Assembly: GCA_020852965.1 (NCBI GenBank)
Contig: JADYZV010000012.1
Span: forward strand, 1-64,000
DNA length: 64,000 bases
From: Pirellulaceae bacterium
Lineage (GTDB): Bacteria > Planctomycetota > Planctomycetia > Pirellulales > Pirellulaceae
Reading direction: 5' to 3'
Shown here one piece after another: positions 38,987 to 48,109 of the stretch (position 1 is its first letter; every line of letters begins with the position of its first letter). The notes under the pieces were generated by a model. That model searched no databases and had not been told where the DNA came from. It saw nothing but the letters and a program-made list of their open reading frames with translations. A program made the position numbers and the translations under genes.

Positions 38987-39472
38987 ATGGCCAGACAGTC
39001 ATCGGAAGCAAAATTCACTGTCAATGCGGCGTTCTTCCACGAGATCAAGGAAGACCACCAACAGCTCAAGAGCATGCTTGACAAGCTGCGTCAGATGGTT
39101 AGTAATCCTTTAGTATTAGCCAACCACCTCAAGGAGTTCTCGCAACGAACGGCCGAGTTGCGCGATCAACTGGCCTTCCACTTCACGCTGGAAGAAGCCT
39201 ACGGGTATTTTGAAGACGCGATCGAGCGTGCACCGCGATTTCATGATCAAGCGGGACGCCTACGCGATCAACATTCCGATTTGTACCTGATGGCCGAGCA
39301 AGTGGCCGAGAGCGCTGCCAGCGCTAGTGACCACCCCGTCGATGCAGAGCAAACTGCCGAGCGATTGTCTGGATTGTTCATCGGCTTCGATACCGTACTC
39401 AAAGCCCACGAGAGCGCTGAACTACGGCTAATTCTCGATGCCATGCAATTGGATGTGGGGGTTGGCGATTAA
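38987..39472 (+). CDS. Hemerythrin-like HHE-domain protein
   Basis: 161 residues, nearly all helical. Four helices carry the candidate iron ligands H18 and E19/D23 in FFHEIKEDHQQLK, H-x-x-x-E in FHFTLEEAYGYF, H in LRDQHSDLYLMAEQ and H-E in LKAHESAELRLIL. That matches the four-helix hemerythrin pattern, which binds a di-iron centre for oxygen or nitric-oxide sensing or storage. Iron binding is inferred. AGGAAGG lies 8 bp before the ATG. A 75-bp gap follows the ATPase gene. Confidence 0.72.
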   Translation: MARQSSEAKFTVNAAFFHEIKEDHQQLKSMLDKLRQMVSNPLVLANHLKEFSQRTAELRDQLAFHFTLEEAYGYFEDAIERAPRFHDQAGRLRDQHSDLYLMAEQVAESAASASDHPVDAEQTAERLSGLFIGFDTVLKAHESAELRLILDAMQLDVGVGD

Positions 39473-39549
39473 GATACCCTCTCGGTAAGGTTCAACTTTC
39501 AAAATTGCGGTCCACCGCCATGCCTCACTTCTAAGAATAAGGAATTGTC

Positions 39550-41649
39550 ATGTTTTTGCCCCTTCGTTTACGTATCTTTTTCGTGGTGCTTGCCTGCGCT
39601 GCACAGGTTTCGTCAGCGGAACCCATTGCGGATAGCGCACAGGAATTCCCACAAGAAGTTCGCACGTTTTATCGCCAGGCCGACGGCCTTCCCAGCGACG
39701 ATGTGCTGGATGTGCTGGTAGATGATCAGGGCAAGGTTTGCGTTCAAACCAGCGCTGGTTGGGTGCAACGCTCGGGCGACAAGTGGCTCGAGTGCGATGC
39801 TCCAACTCAAGTCCCAACGCTGCAACTTCGTTCCCATAAACGATCGGAACGCAGAGCAGGTCCGCTCGACGCATCGCTCTTGCCGTGGAGCGAACGACTG
39901 CCCGATTCACTGAGCCGTGAGTTTCCCAGTGACGGGCAGCAGGCATGGCTGGTTCGCGATGCTTGTGTGGTGCAAGACGGTTTGGGACGCTATTGGTTTG
40001 CTGCTCAACAAGGCGTTGGCCGCTATGCCGATGGACAATGGCAATTCTTCACCGGTGCCGAAGGTCTCCCCTCTAACGAATTCACCTGCGCGGCTGCGGC
40101 CGATGATGGAACGGTTTGGTTTGGAACCCGCCACGGAGTCGTCCGCTTTGACGGACAGTCGTGGGCCTATCGACAGGGCCAACGCTGGCTCGCCGACGAC
40201 GCTGTTCGGGCCATCGCTGTCGACCATGAAGGGGGAGCTTGGATTGCCACCGCAGCAGGCTTGTCACACATTCACTTCGTGCCGATGACCCTCAAGGAGA
40301 AAGCGGAGTACTACGAAAACGAGATCGACGAACATCATCGACGCACCGAGTTTGGCTATGTCATCGAAGCACATACGGACAAGCCAGGGGATAAATCGGT
40401 CACGCATCGCTCCGATAGCGACAACGATGGACTCTGGACCGCTATGTATGGTGCAGGCGAATGCTATGCCTACGCAGCGACCAAAGACCCTGCAGCTCGA
40501 CAGCGTGCCAAGGATGCATTCGAAGCCTTGCGCTACCTGAGCCTCGCTCCACGCGGAGGTTCACACCCCGCCCCCAAGGGATTCATCGCACGAACTATCG
40601 TCCCCATCGACGAGCCCGATCCCAACCAACGCCCAAGCTACACGCTCAAGGGACAAGAACAAACTCGCCAGCGAGGCGATAGCCTGTGGCGCGTCTATGA
40701 GCCGCGTTGGCCGACATCAGCCGACGGCAAGTACTACTGGAAAAGTGACACCAGTTCCGACGAACTCGATGGCCACTATTTCTTCTATGCGTTGTACTAC
40801 GATCTAGTTGCCGATACCGAAGAGGAAAAGGAGCTCGTGCGCGAGATTGTGCGCGATAACGCAGATCACATCGTCGAAAATAATTTTCAGATGATCGATC
40901 ACGCCGGAGTAACGCGCTGGGCCGTCTTCAACCCCGAACTTTTTAATCAGGATGTACTGTGGGCCGCCGGACGAGGGCTCAACTCGCTGAGCATTCTATC
41001 GTACCTAGCTACTGCCACCCACATCACCGGCGACCCCAAGTATCTCGAAGCCGCACGCGAGCTGCGCGACGTGCACGGATACCATCAAAACGTAATGGTT
41101 CCCAAAATCCAAACCGGCATGGGTACCGGAAACCAGTCGGACGACGAAATGGCCTTCATGTGCTTTTACAATTTGATCCGCTATGAACCCGACGCCGAAT
41201 TACGCAAACGCTATCTGTTCGCATTTTGGCTCTATTGGCGCTTAGAACAGCCAGAAATCAATCCCTTCTTCAACTTTACCTATGCGGCGGTTAGCGCAAA
41301 GCAGAATTATACAAATCAATGGGCAAGCTATTCTCTGGAACCAAGCGACGGTTGGCTAACCGATTCGATCGACACCCTGCAACGCTACCCGCTCGATCGC
41401 TTCAATTGGGCACATGACAACAGCCACCGCATCGACATCCTCTCGCTGCCTCAAAAATACCTGGGGCAGCGACGGCCTACAGGATACCGCAATAATGGCA
41501 AAGTCATCCCAGTCGACGAGAGCTTTTCCGAACACCTGAACCACAGCCCCTGGGCGCTCAATACTGGCGGCGACGGTCGATCGTTGGGGGATGGTACCGT
41601 GTACTTATTGCCCTACTACATGGGACGCTATCACGGGTTCATCGAATAA
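39550..41649 (+). CDS. Secreted protein: regulator-type propeller blades plus alpha/alpha toroid
   Basis: 699 residues with a signal peptide (IFFVVLACAAQVSSAEP). Residues about 30-240 hold three or four Reg_prop-type blades, recognisable by QADGLPSDDVLDVLVDDQGKV, GAEGLPSNEFTCAAAADDG and DDAVRAIAVDHEGGAWIAT. From about 250 on it is a mainly helical domain, with AKDAFEALRYLSL and LNSLSILSYLATATHITGD, that fits an alpha/alpha toroid as in glycan-processing enzymes. The propeller would usually sense a ligand in hybrid kinases; here it has no kinase. Polysaccharide handling is a guess. Confidence 0.65.
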   Translation: MFLPLRLRIFFVVLACAAQVSSAEPIADSAQEFPQEVRTFYRQADGLPSDDVLDVLVDDQGKVCVQTSAGWVQRSGDKWLECDAPTQVPTLQLRSHKRSERRAGPLDASLLPWSERLPDSLSREFPSDGQQAWLVRDACVVQDGLGRYWFAAQQGVGRYADGQWQFFTGAEGLPSNEFTCAAAADDGTVWFGTRHGVVRFDGQSWAYRQGQRWLADDAVRAIAVDHEGGAWIATAAGLSHIHFVPMTLKEKAEYYENEIDEHHRRTEFGYVIEAHTDKPGDKSVTHRSDSDNDGLWTAMYGAGECYAYAATKDPAARQRAKDAFEALRYLSLAPRGGSHPAPKGFIARTIVPIDEPDPNQRPSYTLKGQEQTRQRGDSLWRVYEPRWPTSADGKYYWKSDTSSDELDGHYFFYALYYDLVADTEEEKELVREIVRDNADHIVENNFQMIDHAGVTRWAVFNPELFNQDVLWAAGRGLNSLSILSYLATATHITGDPKYLEAARELRDVHGYHQNVMVPKIQTGMGTGNQSDDEMAFMCFYNLIRYEPDAELRKRYLFAFWLYWRLEQPEINPFFNFTYAAVSAKQNYTNQWASYSLEPSDGWLTDSIDTLQRYPLDRFNWAHDNSHRIDILSLPQKYLGQRRPTGYRNNGKVIPVDESFSEHLNHSPWALNTGGDGRSLGDGTVYLLPYYMGRYHGFIE

Positions 41650-41650
41650 G

Positions 41651-41965
41651 TTACTGCAAATCGGAGTCAAAGACGCGAATCGTTTTCCAATTGGGCTTGT
41701 TGTTAGCGATGAATTCCAGATGGCGTGGTGCCACTTGGTAGGCATCGTGAGCCGCTCGGTCTTTGAAGACCGTGTGCAAGCTAACTTCGAAGCCTCTATC
41801 GTTCACCGGACGGTTTAGGTCTTGGTTAAGGACACCGACTGCGAAGTACTCTAAGCCGGGGTGGTCGTTGAGGAGCTGGTTGCACTGGGCAATCAGCTCG
41901 GAGACTTTCGCCGGCGAATTGTCTTCCAACGCAAAGTAAACCATGTGCGCTATACGTGGACTCAT
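41651..41965 (-). CDS. Dabb-family small protein
   Basis: 104 residues. The start MSPRIAHMVYFAL and the HTVFKDRAAHDAYQVAPRH segment match the stress-responsive alpha/beta-barrel (Dabb) fold, a dimeric ferredoxin-like domain. Substrate and function are unknown. It is convergent with the propeller protein; its start lies next to a TTGGTTC heptamer array. Confidence 0.85.
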   Translation of the reverse strand: MSPRIAHMVYFALEDNSPAKVSELIAQCNQLLNDHPGLEYFAVGVLNQDLNRPVNDRGFEVSLHTVFKDRAAHDAYQVAPRHLEFIANNKPNWKTIRVFDSDLQ

Positions 41966-41968
41966 AAA

Positions 41969-42073
41969 TTGGTTCTTGGTTCTTGGTTCTTGGTTCTTGG
42001 TTCTTGGTTCTTGGTTCTTGGTTCTTGGTTCTTAGTTCTTAGTTCTTAGTTCTTGGTTCTTGGTTCTTGGTTC
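41969..42073 (+). repeat. TTGGTTC heptamer array (about 15 units)
   Basis: 105 bp of TTGGTTC and TTAGTTC units, starting 4 bp before the Dabb gene start. Same unit as at 18960-19182 and 44047-44080. Confidence 0.95.
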
Positions 42074-42394
42074 GTAAACGTTCACGAACTTGGAGGATTG
42101 GGAGTTGAATTAACCACGAAACACGCGAAGGACACGAAAACAATATTCGCTGGTGTTCTTGGTAGTCCATAAACGAGGTAAAGAGAACACTGAAATACTA
42201 TTCAAAGATGAAAGCTGCAAAATCTTGTGAGCGATATTCAAGTTCTACAAAGAGCAATATAAACGAATCGCACACTAAAAGAGTTTGAGGATGAAATCGC
42301 GGGATGCACTAAACAACTAAAGTAGAGCAGACCCAGCTTTTCGTGTTTTTCGTGGTCAACAACCGAACTATCGCGTGTACGGCTACGTTGGAGC
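42074..42394 (+). other. Intergenic stretch with TTTCGTG repeats and possible gene remnant
   Basis: Inverted and direct copies of the TTTCGTG-type word run lie at 42110-42140 and 42338-42361. Between them, 42186-42278 reads LFKDESCKIL, a stop, then AIFKFYKE, faintly like the N-terminus of a GxxExxY protein. No intact gene. Confidence 0.4.
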
Positions 42395-42829
42395 CTAGTC
42401 GTCGTCAAGTCGGTCGCGGTTGCTGAACTTGTTCGCATCGTCGCGGCGATCGAGTCCGGCGCGATCGAGCAATCCCTGGCGCAGCACTTCTTCGATATGG
42501 TCATCGTCCGGAGGTGGCGGGCCGAATGCCCCCAACGCTTCGGGGTCGTAGTTCATCGTAAACGTATGCTTGGCAAACGAGATGACCGCGCCAGGATCGA
42601 GCCGCTTGCGGCTGATGCGAAAGCCATCGACCTTGGTGCCATTGCGACTGCCGAGATCCTTGAGGAACCAATAGCCCTGTTCAAGGGTCATGCGCGCGTG
42701 TTGCCCCGATACATTGCTATATCGAAGCACGATGTCACACGACTCGCGACGCCCGATCACCAGCTTTTCTTTGCGCAAATCAATATTGTCACCACCACCG
42801 GTGGGAACTAATTGACCGTAATCGGCCAT
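42395..42829 (-). CDS. FHA-domain protein
   Basis: 144 residues from the ATG at 42829, with GGGAG 8 bp upstream. The forkhead-associated fold is shown by KLVIGRRESCDIVL, the YSNVSGQHARM core (S and H of the phosphothreonine site) and DLGSRNGTKVDGFRI. FHA domains bind phosphothreonine peptides, usually next to Ser/Thr kinases, which are abundant in Planctomycetes. The last 40 residues are acidic and disordered. Partner unknown. Divergent from the radical SAM gene. Confidence 0.9.
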   Translation of the reverse strand: MADYGQLVPTGGGDNIDLRKEKLVIGRRESCDIVLRYSNVSGQHARMTLEQGYWFLKDLGSRNGTKVDGFRISRKRLDPGAVISFAKHTFTMNYDPEALGAFGPPPPDDDHIEEVLRQGLLDRAGLDRRDDANKFSNRDRLDDD

Positions 42830-42904
42830 CGTGACATCTCCCGACAATGAAGAATGAAAGTACAATGGGGCCAGCCATGACCTACTCTAATCTAAGCTGC
42901 CGCG

Positions 42905-43885
42905 ATGAATCCGTCAATTTTAATGCCTGCCGAAAAACAGACCGAGCCGCTGATGTGGCAGGAATTAGGGCACAAATACTACTCGCTGAATCTGTATCTG
43001 ACACATAAATTCGGTGGGCGAGTTCAAAAAATCTCTCTCGACGGTGGATTTACTTGCCCCAATGTCGATGGCACTGTAGCCAAAGGGGGTTGTACCTTCT
43101 GCGACAATCGTTCGTTTAGTCCTAGTCGTAGGGTGCGACGCGATGCGATTACCTCCCAAATCCAGCGCGGCATTGACGGTCTGCGGCGACGCTACAAGAC
43201 GGAGAGATTTCTGGCCTACTTCCAACCTGCTACCAATACCTACGGACCGCTCGACAAGCTGCGTGTGTTGTGGGAAACCGCCTTGGAAGACGAACGAATC
43301 GTGGGGCTGATCATCGGTACGCGCCCCGATTGCGTGGCCGATGACGTGCTCGATTTGATCGACGAATTCGCCCAGCGCACCTATGTCTCGCTAGAACTTG
43401 GGGTGCAGACGATTCACGATAGTAGCCTCGATTGGATGAACCGCGGTCATCACCACGACGCGGCCGTCGACGCCATGCAGCGCGTAGCGGGACGCAAATT
43501 CGAAACCTCACTGCACATCATGCTGGGACTACCCGGCGAAACACACGACATGATGATGGCCACCGCCGATCAAGTCGCCCGTTGGAATCCGGCGGCGGTG
43601 AAGATTCATAATCTATATGCCGTGGAACGCACCGAGCTGGCCGATCAAGTCCGCAGTGGCCAAGTTCGCATGCTGGAACTGGATGAATACCTCGAACTTT
43701 TGGCCGACTTCCTCGAACGCTTACCACCGCAGATGGTCATCGAGCGCATCTCGGGCGATGCGCCCCCCAAGGACTTCATCGCCCCTATGTGGTGTCTGAA
43801 AAAGGGGACGATCAAAGCCAAATTGGTCGAACTCTTTGACGCGCGCGGTACTCGTCAAGGAACTCGTTTCCCAATTCCCAATTGA
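42905..43885 (+). CDS. Radical SAM protein, YhcC/TIGR01212 family
   Basis: 326 residues. The iron-sulfur cysteines are C51, C63 and C66 in CPNVDGTVAKGGCTFC, the spacing of the YhcC family rather than the usual CxxxCxxC. Also seen are TRPDCVADDVLDLI, LELGVQTIHDSSL and LHIMLGLPGETHDMM, typical of this radical SAM barrel. Members are thought to act in RNA or cofactor modification, but the reaction is not established. The family is near 310 residues, so it is full length. Confidence 0.93.
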   Translation: MNPSILMPAEKQTEPLMWQELGHKYYSLNLYLTHKFGGRVQKISLDGGFTCPNVDGTVAKGGCTFCDNRSFSPSRRVRRDAITSQIQRGIDGLRRRYKTERFLAYFQPATNTYGPLDKLRVLWETALEDERIVGLIIGTRPDCVADDVLDLIDEFAQRTYVSLELGVQTIHDSSLDWMNRGHHHDAAVDAMQRVAGRKFETSLHIMLGLPGETHDMMMATADQVARWNPAAVKIHNLYAVERTELADQVRSGQVRMLELDEYLELLADFLERLPPQMVIERISGDAPPKDFIAPMWCLKKGTIKAKLVELFDARGTRQGTRFPIPN

Positions 43886-44080
43886 GAAATGCAAAATGAA
43901 AAGTGAAAAACGCAAAATGAAGAGTTAGGCCAACAACAGTTTGCATTTTTCATTTGTCAATTCTCAATTTGCATTCCCAGAGTGGTCGATGCCTTTGGGC
44001 GATGAAGTCCTAAATAGCTCAAAACCGTTCGACTCACCAAGCACTAAGCACCAAGAACCAAGAACCAAGAACCAAGAACC
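43877..44080. repeat. Simple AT-rich words and short TTGGTTC array
   Basis: 43877-43975 holds alternating words such as GCAAAATGAA and TTCTCAATTTGCATT on both strands. 44047-44080 is an inverted heptamer array (CCAAGAA units), 5 bp behind the stop codon of the oxidoreductase. No gene. Confidence 0.85.
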
Positions 44081-44085
44081 CAGAC

Positions 44086-45414
44086 CTAAGCAAACGGGCT
44101 GTACTTGCCTGGTACGGGAACCGGGTAGGCTCCGTTGGCATCAGGCATCGTCGGCGGATCGGTGTCGAGCGTGTAGTCGTCGATGCCAGGGGCCAGCTCC
44201 CGACCTTTTTCCAGCAGATCGTCCCACTTAACGACGTTGCCCGAGTAGCACGCCGCGCGTCCCAAGATAGCGGTGAATGTCGAGTGGGCGCCGTACTCAC
44301 CTTCGTTGTAGACATCTCCGCGCATCAGAGCTTCGATCAAATCGTGCTGTTCTTGCTGGTGGCCATTGAGTCGCTCACCAGCAAAATCCCACTTGTTCGG
44401 CCCTTCGATCGAACCGGAGGGTTTTGCGGTCCCCTTACTGCCGTGGGCGAATTCGTCGACGATCTGCCATGAATTGGCCAAGTGGCGCCCCTGACTGAAC
44501 ATCTTCGTTCCATCTGCAAAAGTGTACTCGCAGAACGTGTGATCGAAAATCTGCGATTTGGTAGGATCACCATCCATTCGCTGCGCGCGTCCTCCCATCC
44601 CATTGCACTCAACGGGGTATGCTCCTTTAACCCAGCAGCCCACATCGAGATTGTGAATGTGCTGTTCGCAAATCTGGTCGCCCGAAAGCCAATTGAAGTG
44701 ATACCAGTTATTGCACTGATAGGCCATCTCGGTGACCGGCTTGCCGTTGGGCATAAGTGCTTGAGCCTCCTCGCGTCCCTTGTGCCAAATGCCACCTCCG
44801 TTCCAATAGACACGCATGGTGATGATGTCGCCAATGGCACCATCGTGCAATCGCTGAACGGTCTCGATGTATTGCGGTTCGTGGCGACGCTGCAATCCGA
44901 CGCCAACCATCAGATTCTTCTTTTTGGATTCCTCGACAGCAGCCAATACGCGCTTGACTCCAATGGCGTCGGTTGCAACTGGCTTCTCCATGAAGATGTG
45001 CTTCCCCTTACTGACAGCATATTCAAACTGCTGTGGCTTGAAGCCGGGCGGGGTGGCGATCACAACCAGATCGCAATCGGTATCGATGGCCGCTTTGTAG
45101 GCATCGAGCCCTTCATAGATGCGATCCTCGGGGACGTCGACTTTGTCGCCATACTTCTTCTTAAGCGCCTGGATCGAATAGGCGGCTCGCTTGCCAAATG
45201 CGTCGGCTACGGCGACCAATTTCACATTGCCTTTAGTCTCCATGATGTTCACCGCCGCGCCTGAGCCGCGACCACCCAAGCCAATGACCACGAAGCGAAT
45301 TTCATCCGAGCCGGCAGCGTGAACTGTGCGCGCGAGTTGAGAAGCGGCCACTAGGCTACCAGCCGTCGCGGTCGATGTTTTGATAAAGTTACGTCGGGAG
45401 GGAGGCGTCGTCAT
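44086..45414 (-). CDS. Gfo/Idh/MocA-family oxidoreductase with Tat signal
   Basis: 442 residues. The N-terminal SRRNFIK (6-12), followed by a short hydrophobic run and VHAAG, is a Tat export signal. The NAD(P)-binding fold has FVVIGLGGRGSG (about 41-52) and the EKP motif is in GKHIFMEKPVA. The GFO/IDH/MocA C-terminal sheet domain follows (VYWNGGGIWHKG, QHIHNLDVGCW). Exported members of this family are common in Planctomycetes, with unknown sugar or inositol substrates. Single-gene unit; a palindromic element lies 115 bp upstream. Confidence 0.9.
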   Translation of the reverse strand: MTTPPSRRNFIKTSTATAGSLVAASQLARTVHAAGSDEIRFVVIGLGGRGSGAAVNIMETKGNVKLVAVADAFGKRAAYSIQALKKKYGDKVDVPEDRIYEGLDAYKAAIDTDCDLVVIATPPGFKPQQFEYAVSKGKHIFMEKPVATDAIGVKRVLAAVEESKKKNLMVGVGLQRRHEPQYIETVQRLHDGAIGDIITMRVYWNGGGIWHKGREEAQALMPNGKPVTEMAYQCNNWYHFNWLSGDQICEQHIHNLDVGCWVKGAYPVECNGMGGRAQRMDGDPTKSQIFDHTFCEYTFADGTKMFSQGRHLANSWQIVDEFAHGSKGTAKPSGSIEGPNKWDFAGERLNGHQQEQHDLIEALMRGDVYNEGEYGAHSTFTAILGRAACYSGNVVKWDDLLEKGRELAPGIDDYTLDTDPPTMPDANGAYPVPVPGKYSPFA

Positions 45415-45529
45415 TGAAGTAAACCCCTGTTAGCGTAGAATGGATCAACCTTAAATCTAGGTCTATGCCGCTATTCTAGTCCACACCTTTGGGCGCAGCC
45501 ACCAGGGCTCAACAAGACTTGGAATCAGG

Positions 45530-45598
45530 GTAGTGGACGAGGTTACGAGTCCCGCATGAATCATGCCTATTTCAGGGACTCGTAACCTCGTCCACTAC
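45530..45598. repeat. GTAGTGGACGAGG palindromic element, perfect arms
   Basis: Arms 45530-45553 and 45575-45598 are perfect 24-bp inverse complements. The loop holds a further small palindrome (GCATGAATCATGC). The element sits between the parB stop codon and the oxidoreductase start. Confidence 0.88.
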
Positions 45599-45607
45599 GG
45601 CTATTCA

Positions 45608-46960
45608 CTATGCAGCTTTTTGCGCAATTTGCGGACAGACCAGTGCGAACAGCCGCTCGAACTCCTCAGGATTCGAGAAGCTGATGACAATCTTCCCCTT
45701 CCCATTGTTGTGCTGACGTATTTCGGTCTTGGTCCCTAGCGACAGACGCAATTGCTGTTCGAGCGAAGCCAAGTGAGGAGTGCCGCGTTTGCGCGGGCCA
45801 CTGCGCGGCCCGCTGCGATTGGCTTTGGCCGAAGGATTGAGGGCGTCCTCTTCCAGCAAGTGAGCCGCAACGCGGCGCTCGGTCTCACGCACTGTCCAGC
45901 TCTCTTCGATGATCTGCCGAGCGAATTCGAGTTGCTGCGATTCGTCCCCCAATGGCAAAAGCGTCCGAGCATGACCAGCCGTGATTTTTTCGTTCTGAAC
46001 CCAAGTCTGTAGCTGATCTGGCAGTTCGAGCAGGCGCATCAAGTTTGCGATGGTACTGCGATCAATCTTTAGTCGCTTGGCCAAGTCCTCTTGGGTACAC
46101 TCATGCTCGTCGATGTAGCGACGGAATGACATCGCTTTCTCGATCGCATCCAAATCCTTGCGTTGCAGATTCTCGACAATGGCCAGTTCCGCAACCAGGC
46201 GATCATCGGCTTCTCTAAGTTCAGCTCGAATGGTCGTTAAGCCAGCGTGAATCGTTGCCCGCAAGCGGCGCTCTCCACTGATCAATTGATACCGACCACC
46301 GACGCTGCGGACCAAAATTGGTTGTAGCTGTTCGTGCTCACGAATGCTCTCGGCCAGCGACGCAATTTCAACCTCGTTGAAGCGCCGACGCGGCTGAAAG
46401 GGATTGTTGTCAATGTCGCAGACGTTCAATTCCATGCTCTGAACATGCCTGGTTTCGGCACTTGCCTTGTCGTCACTGGCGCGTTTTTTAACCGTGGCCG
46501 TTGGCGCGTCGGAATTCGATTCGCTTTCGTTGATTCGCTTGCTCGACGAGCGTCCTCCGAGTGGAACGGCCCCAGTGACTCCGCCACGAGGTGAGTCGTC
46601 GGACTGATGAAGTTTTAGACCGCTGCCCGAATCGTCGGAAGGCGCACCGCTTGAGGTCCGCGCCGGTATGTTAGTCGAGGCCGCGCGAGCGCCAACGCTG
46701 TTTGCCGGGCGTGCCGAAGTTAGTTCCGTCGAGGAATCCGACGATCGCGAAGTGCTGGAAATGCCGGCACTCGAATTGCGGACCAACGCACTACTGTGCT
46801 GCGGACCGCTGCCGTGGGGCACACTGGCAGAGGAACGCGCCGCTGAGGGACTGCCAGCACTGCGGCGCTCGCCAGCCACCCCATCGACAATGCCATCTTC
46901 TTCGAGCGGCGTTCCCAACAACGCTGCCAAGCCTCTTCCTAAACGACGATCTTTAGTCAC
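45608..46960 (-). CDS. parB: Chromosome-partitioning protein ParB
   Basis: 450 residues from a GTG at 46960. The ParB core begins at about residue 178: NPFQPRRRFNEVEIASLAESI, the CTPase motif SGERRLRA, then the helix-turn-helix ECTQEDLAKRLKIDRSTIANLMRL, and a C-terminal dimerisation domain. The first 170 residues are a Ser/Arg/Gly-rich linker, far longer than the roughly 20 residues usual before the core. It binds parS and loads SMC. Its GTG overlaps the parA stop by 8 bp. No parS-like TGTTTCACGTGAAACA was seen in the window. Confidence 0.93.
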   Translation of the reverse strand: MTKDRRLGRGLAALLGTPLEEDGIVDGVAGERRSAGSPSAARSSASVPHGSGPQHSSALVRNSSAGISSTSRSSDSSTELTSARPANSVGARAASTNIPARTSSGAPSDDSGSGLKLHQSDDSPRGGVTGAVPLGGRSSSKRINESESNSDAPTATVKKRASDDKASAETRHVQSMELNVCDIDNNPFQPRRRFNEVEIASLAESIREHEQLQPILVRSVGGRYQLISGERRLRATIHAGLTTIRAELREADDRLVAELAIVENLQRKDLDAIEKAMSFRRYIDEHECTQEDLAKRLKIDRSTIANLMRLLELPDQLQTWVQNEKITAGHARTLLPLGDESQQLEFARQIIEESWTVRETERRVAAHLLEEDALNPSAKANRSGPRSGPRKRGTPHLASLEQQLRLSLGTKTEIRQHNNGKGKIVISFSNPEEFERLFALVCPQIAQKAA

Positions 46961-47699
46961 GTTCGAGTACCTCCATGCACAGTTCTAAATAGGCTCGGCA
47001 ACCACGCGAGCGGGGAGCGTAATCCATTACACTCTGCCCGTGGCTCGGGGCTTCGGAAACCGCCACATCGCGCGGGATGACAGTATCGAAAACGATATCG
47101 CCGAAAAACTCGCGCACTTCCGCGTCCACTTCGTGGGTCAGCTCCAAAGCCGGATCATACATGGTCAGTAGTATTCCGCCAAAGGTCAATCTGCCCTCTC
47201 CACGCTGCATTACGTCACGAATTACGTGAATCATTTGCGTCAGACCCTCCATCGCGTAGAATTCGCACTGGATGGGCATCAAAACTTCAGTGCTAGCACT
47301 CAGCGCAGCTTGGGTCAGTTGTCCTAACGAGGGGGGACAATCGATCAGCACATAGTCAAAGCTAGCCATACCTGCATCCAAATGCTGGCGCAAAATGGCC
47401 GAATTGCTTTCGTCACCATTTTCTAAGCGATCGACATCCACAAAGCGGCGACTACCCGGCAGCAACTCCAAATTCTCCCAAGCGGTGGCCTGCAAGCTCT
47501 GTTTGAGTGGGGTGTCCAACAGCAACGGATGGCTGGCGGCAGGCTTCAACCCCACTCCGCTGGTCGCATTGCACTGCGGATCCAAATCGATCAACAGGGT
47601 GCGTTCGCCAGCTCGAGCCAAGCCAACGGACAAGTTGACGGCTGTAGTGGTCTTGCCCACTCCACCTTTTTGATTTGCAATGCAGATAATTCGAGCCAT
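46953..47699 (-). CDS. parA: Chromosome-partitioning ATPase ParA
   Basis: 248 residues. The deviant Walker A QKGGVGKTTTAVNLS lies at about 9-23; Walker A' is LLIDLDPQCNATSG and Walker B is YVLIDCPPSL. This is the Soj-type ParA without the N-terminal HTH of plasmid ParA, so chromosomal. ParA forms nucleoid-bound dimers that move ParB-parS. First gene of the parAB pair. Confidence 0.96.
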   Translation of the reverse strand: MARIICIANQKGGVGKTTTAVNLSVGLARAGERTLLIDLDPQCNATSGVGLKPAASHPLLLDTPLKQSLQATAWENLELLPGSRRFVDVDRLENGDESNSAILRQHLDAGMASFDYVLIDCPPSLGQLTQAALSASTEVLMPIQCEFYAMEGLTQMIHVIRDVMQRGEGRLTFGGILLTMYDPALELTHEVDAEVREFFGDIVFDTVIPRDVAVSEAPSHGQSVMDYAPRSRGCRAYLELCMEVLERD

Positions 47700-48109
47700 G
47701 CCCGAATTGTGCCGAATTCGCCTGCCTGAGCCAATGGCAGTTTACGGTTTCGCTTGCCAGTATGGTTGTCGCTTGGTCGTACACTTAATCATGCCGTGCC
47801 CTGTGCCCATTTTGGGCCGTTGACGTGTTGTTGCATCAACAGGATACGCCGCATTTACTCATCGTTCCAGAACACAACTTTAGATAATACCTCACTTCAC
47901 TACCAAGGCCACGCAAATCAGCGCCACCGGCCCCAGCAGTGATCCGCAGAGACTAGACTGTTACCCTTGAAATTCTCTGCCCCCATTGTTTTCTGAAAAC
48001 CAAAATCCCGAGAGCAGGGCATTGTGTGACGTCATCTCGACACAGCGAACGGCATTGACACCAAATCGCACAGCCTAATTGATTGGAGAGACCGGCGGTT
48101 TCTCGAGCT
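47700..48109 (-). other. Intergenic stretch behind parA start
   Basis: 410 bp between parA and the M14 remnant. I see no gene, terminator hairpin or parS site in it. Confidence 0.4.

Noticed and set aside
42186-42278. GxxExxY gene remnant
   Set aside because: Only about 20 residues resemble the family and a stop interrupts them, so it is mentioned but not called.
46953-47952. parS site near parAB
   Set aside because: No sequence close to TGTTTCACGTGAAACA was found in or around the operon.
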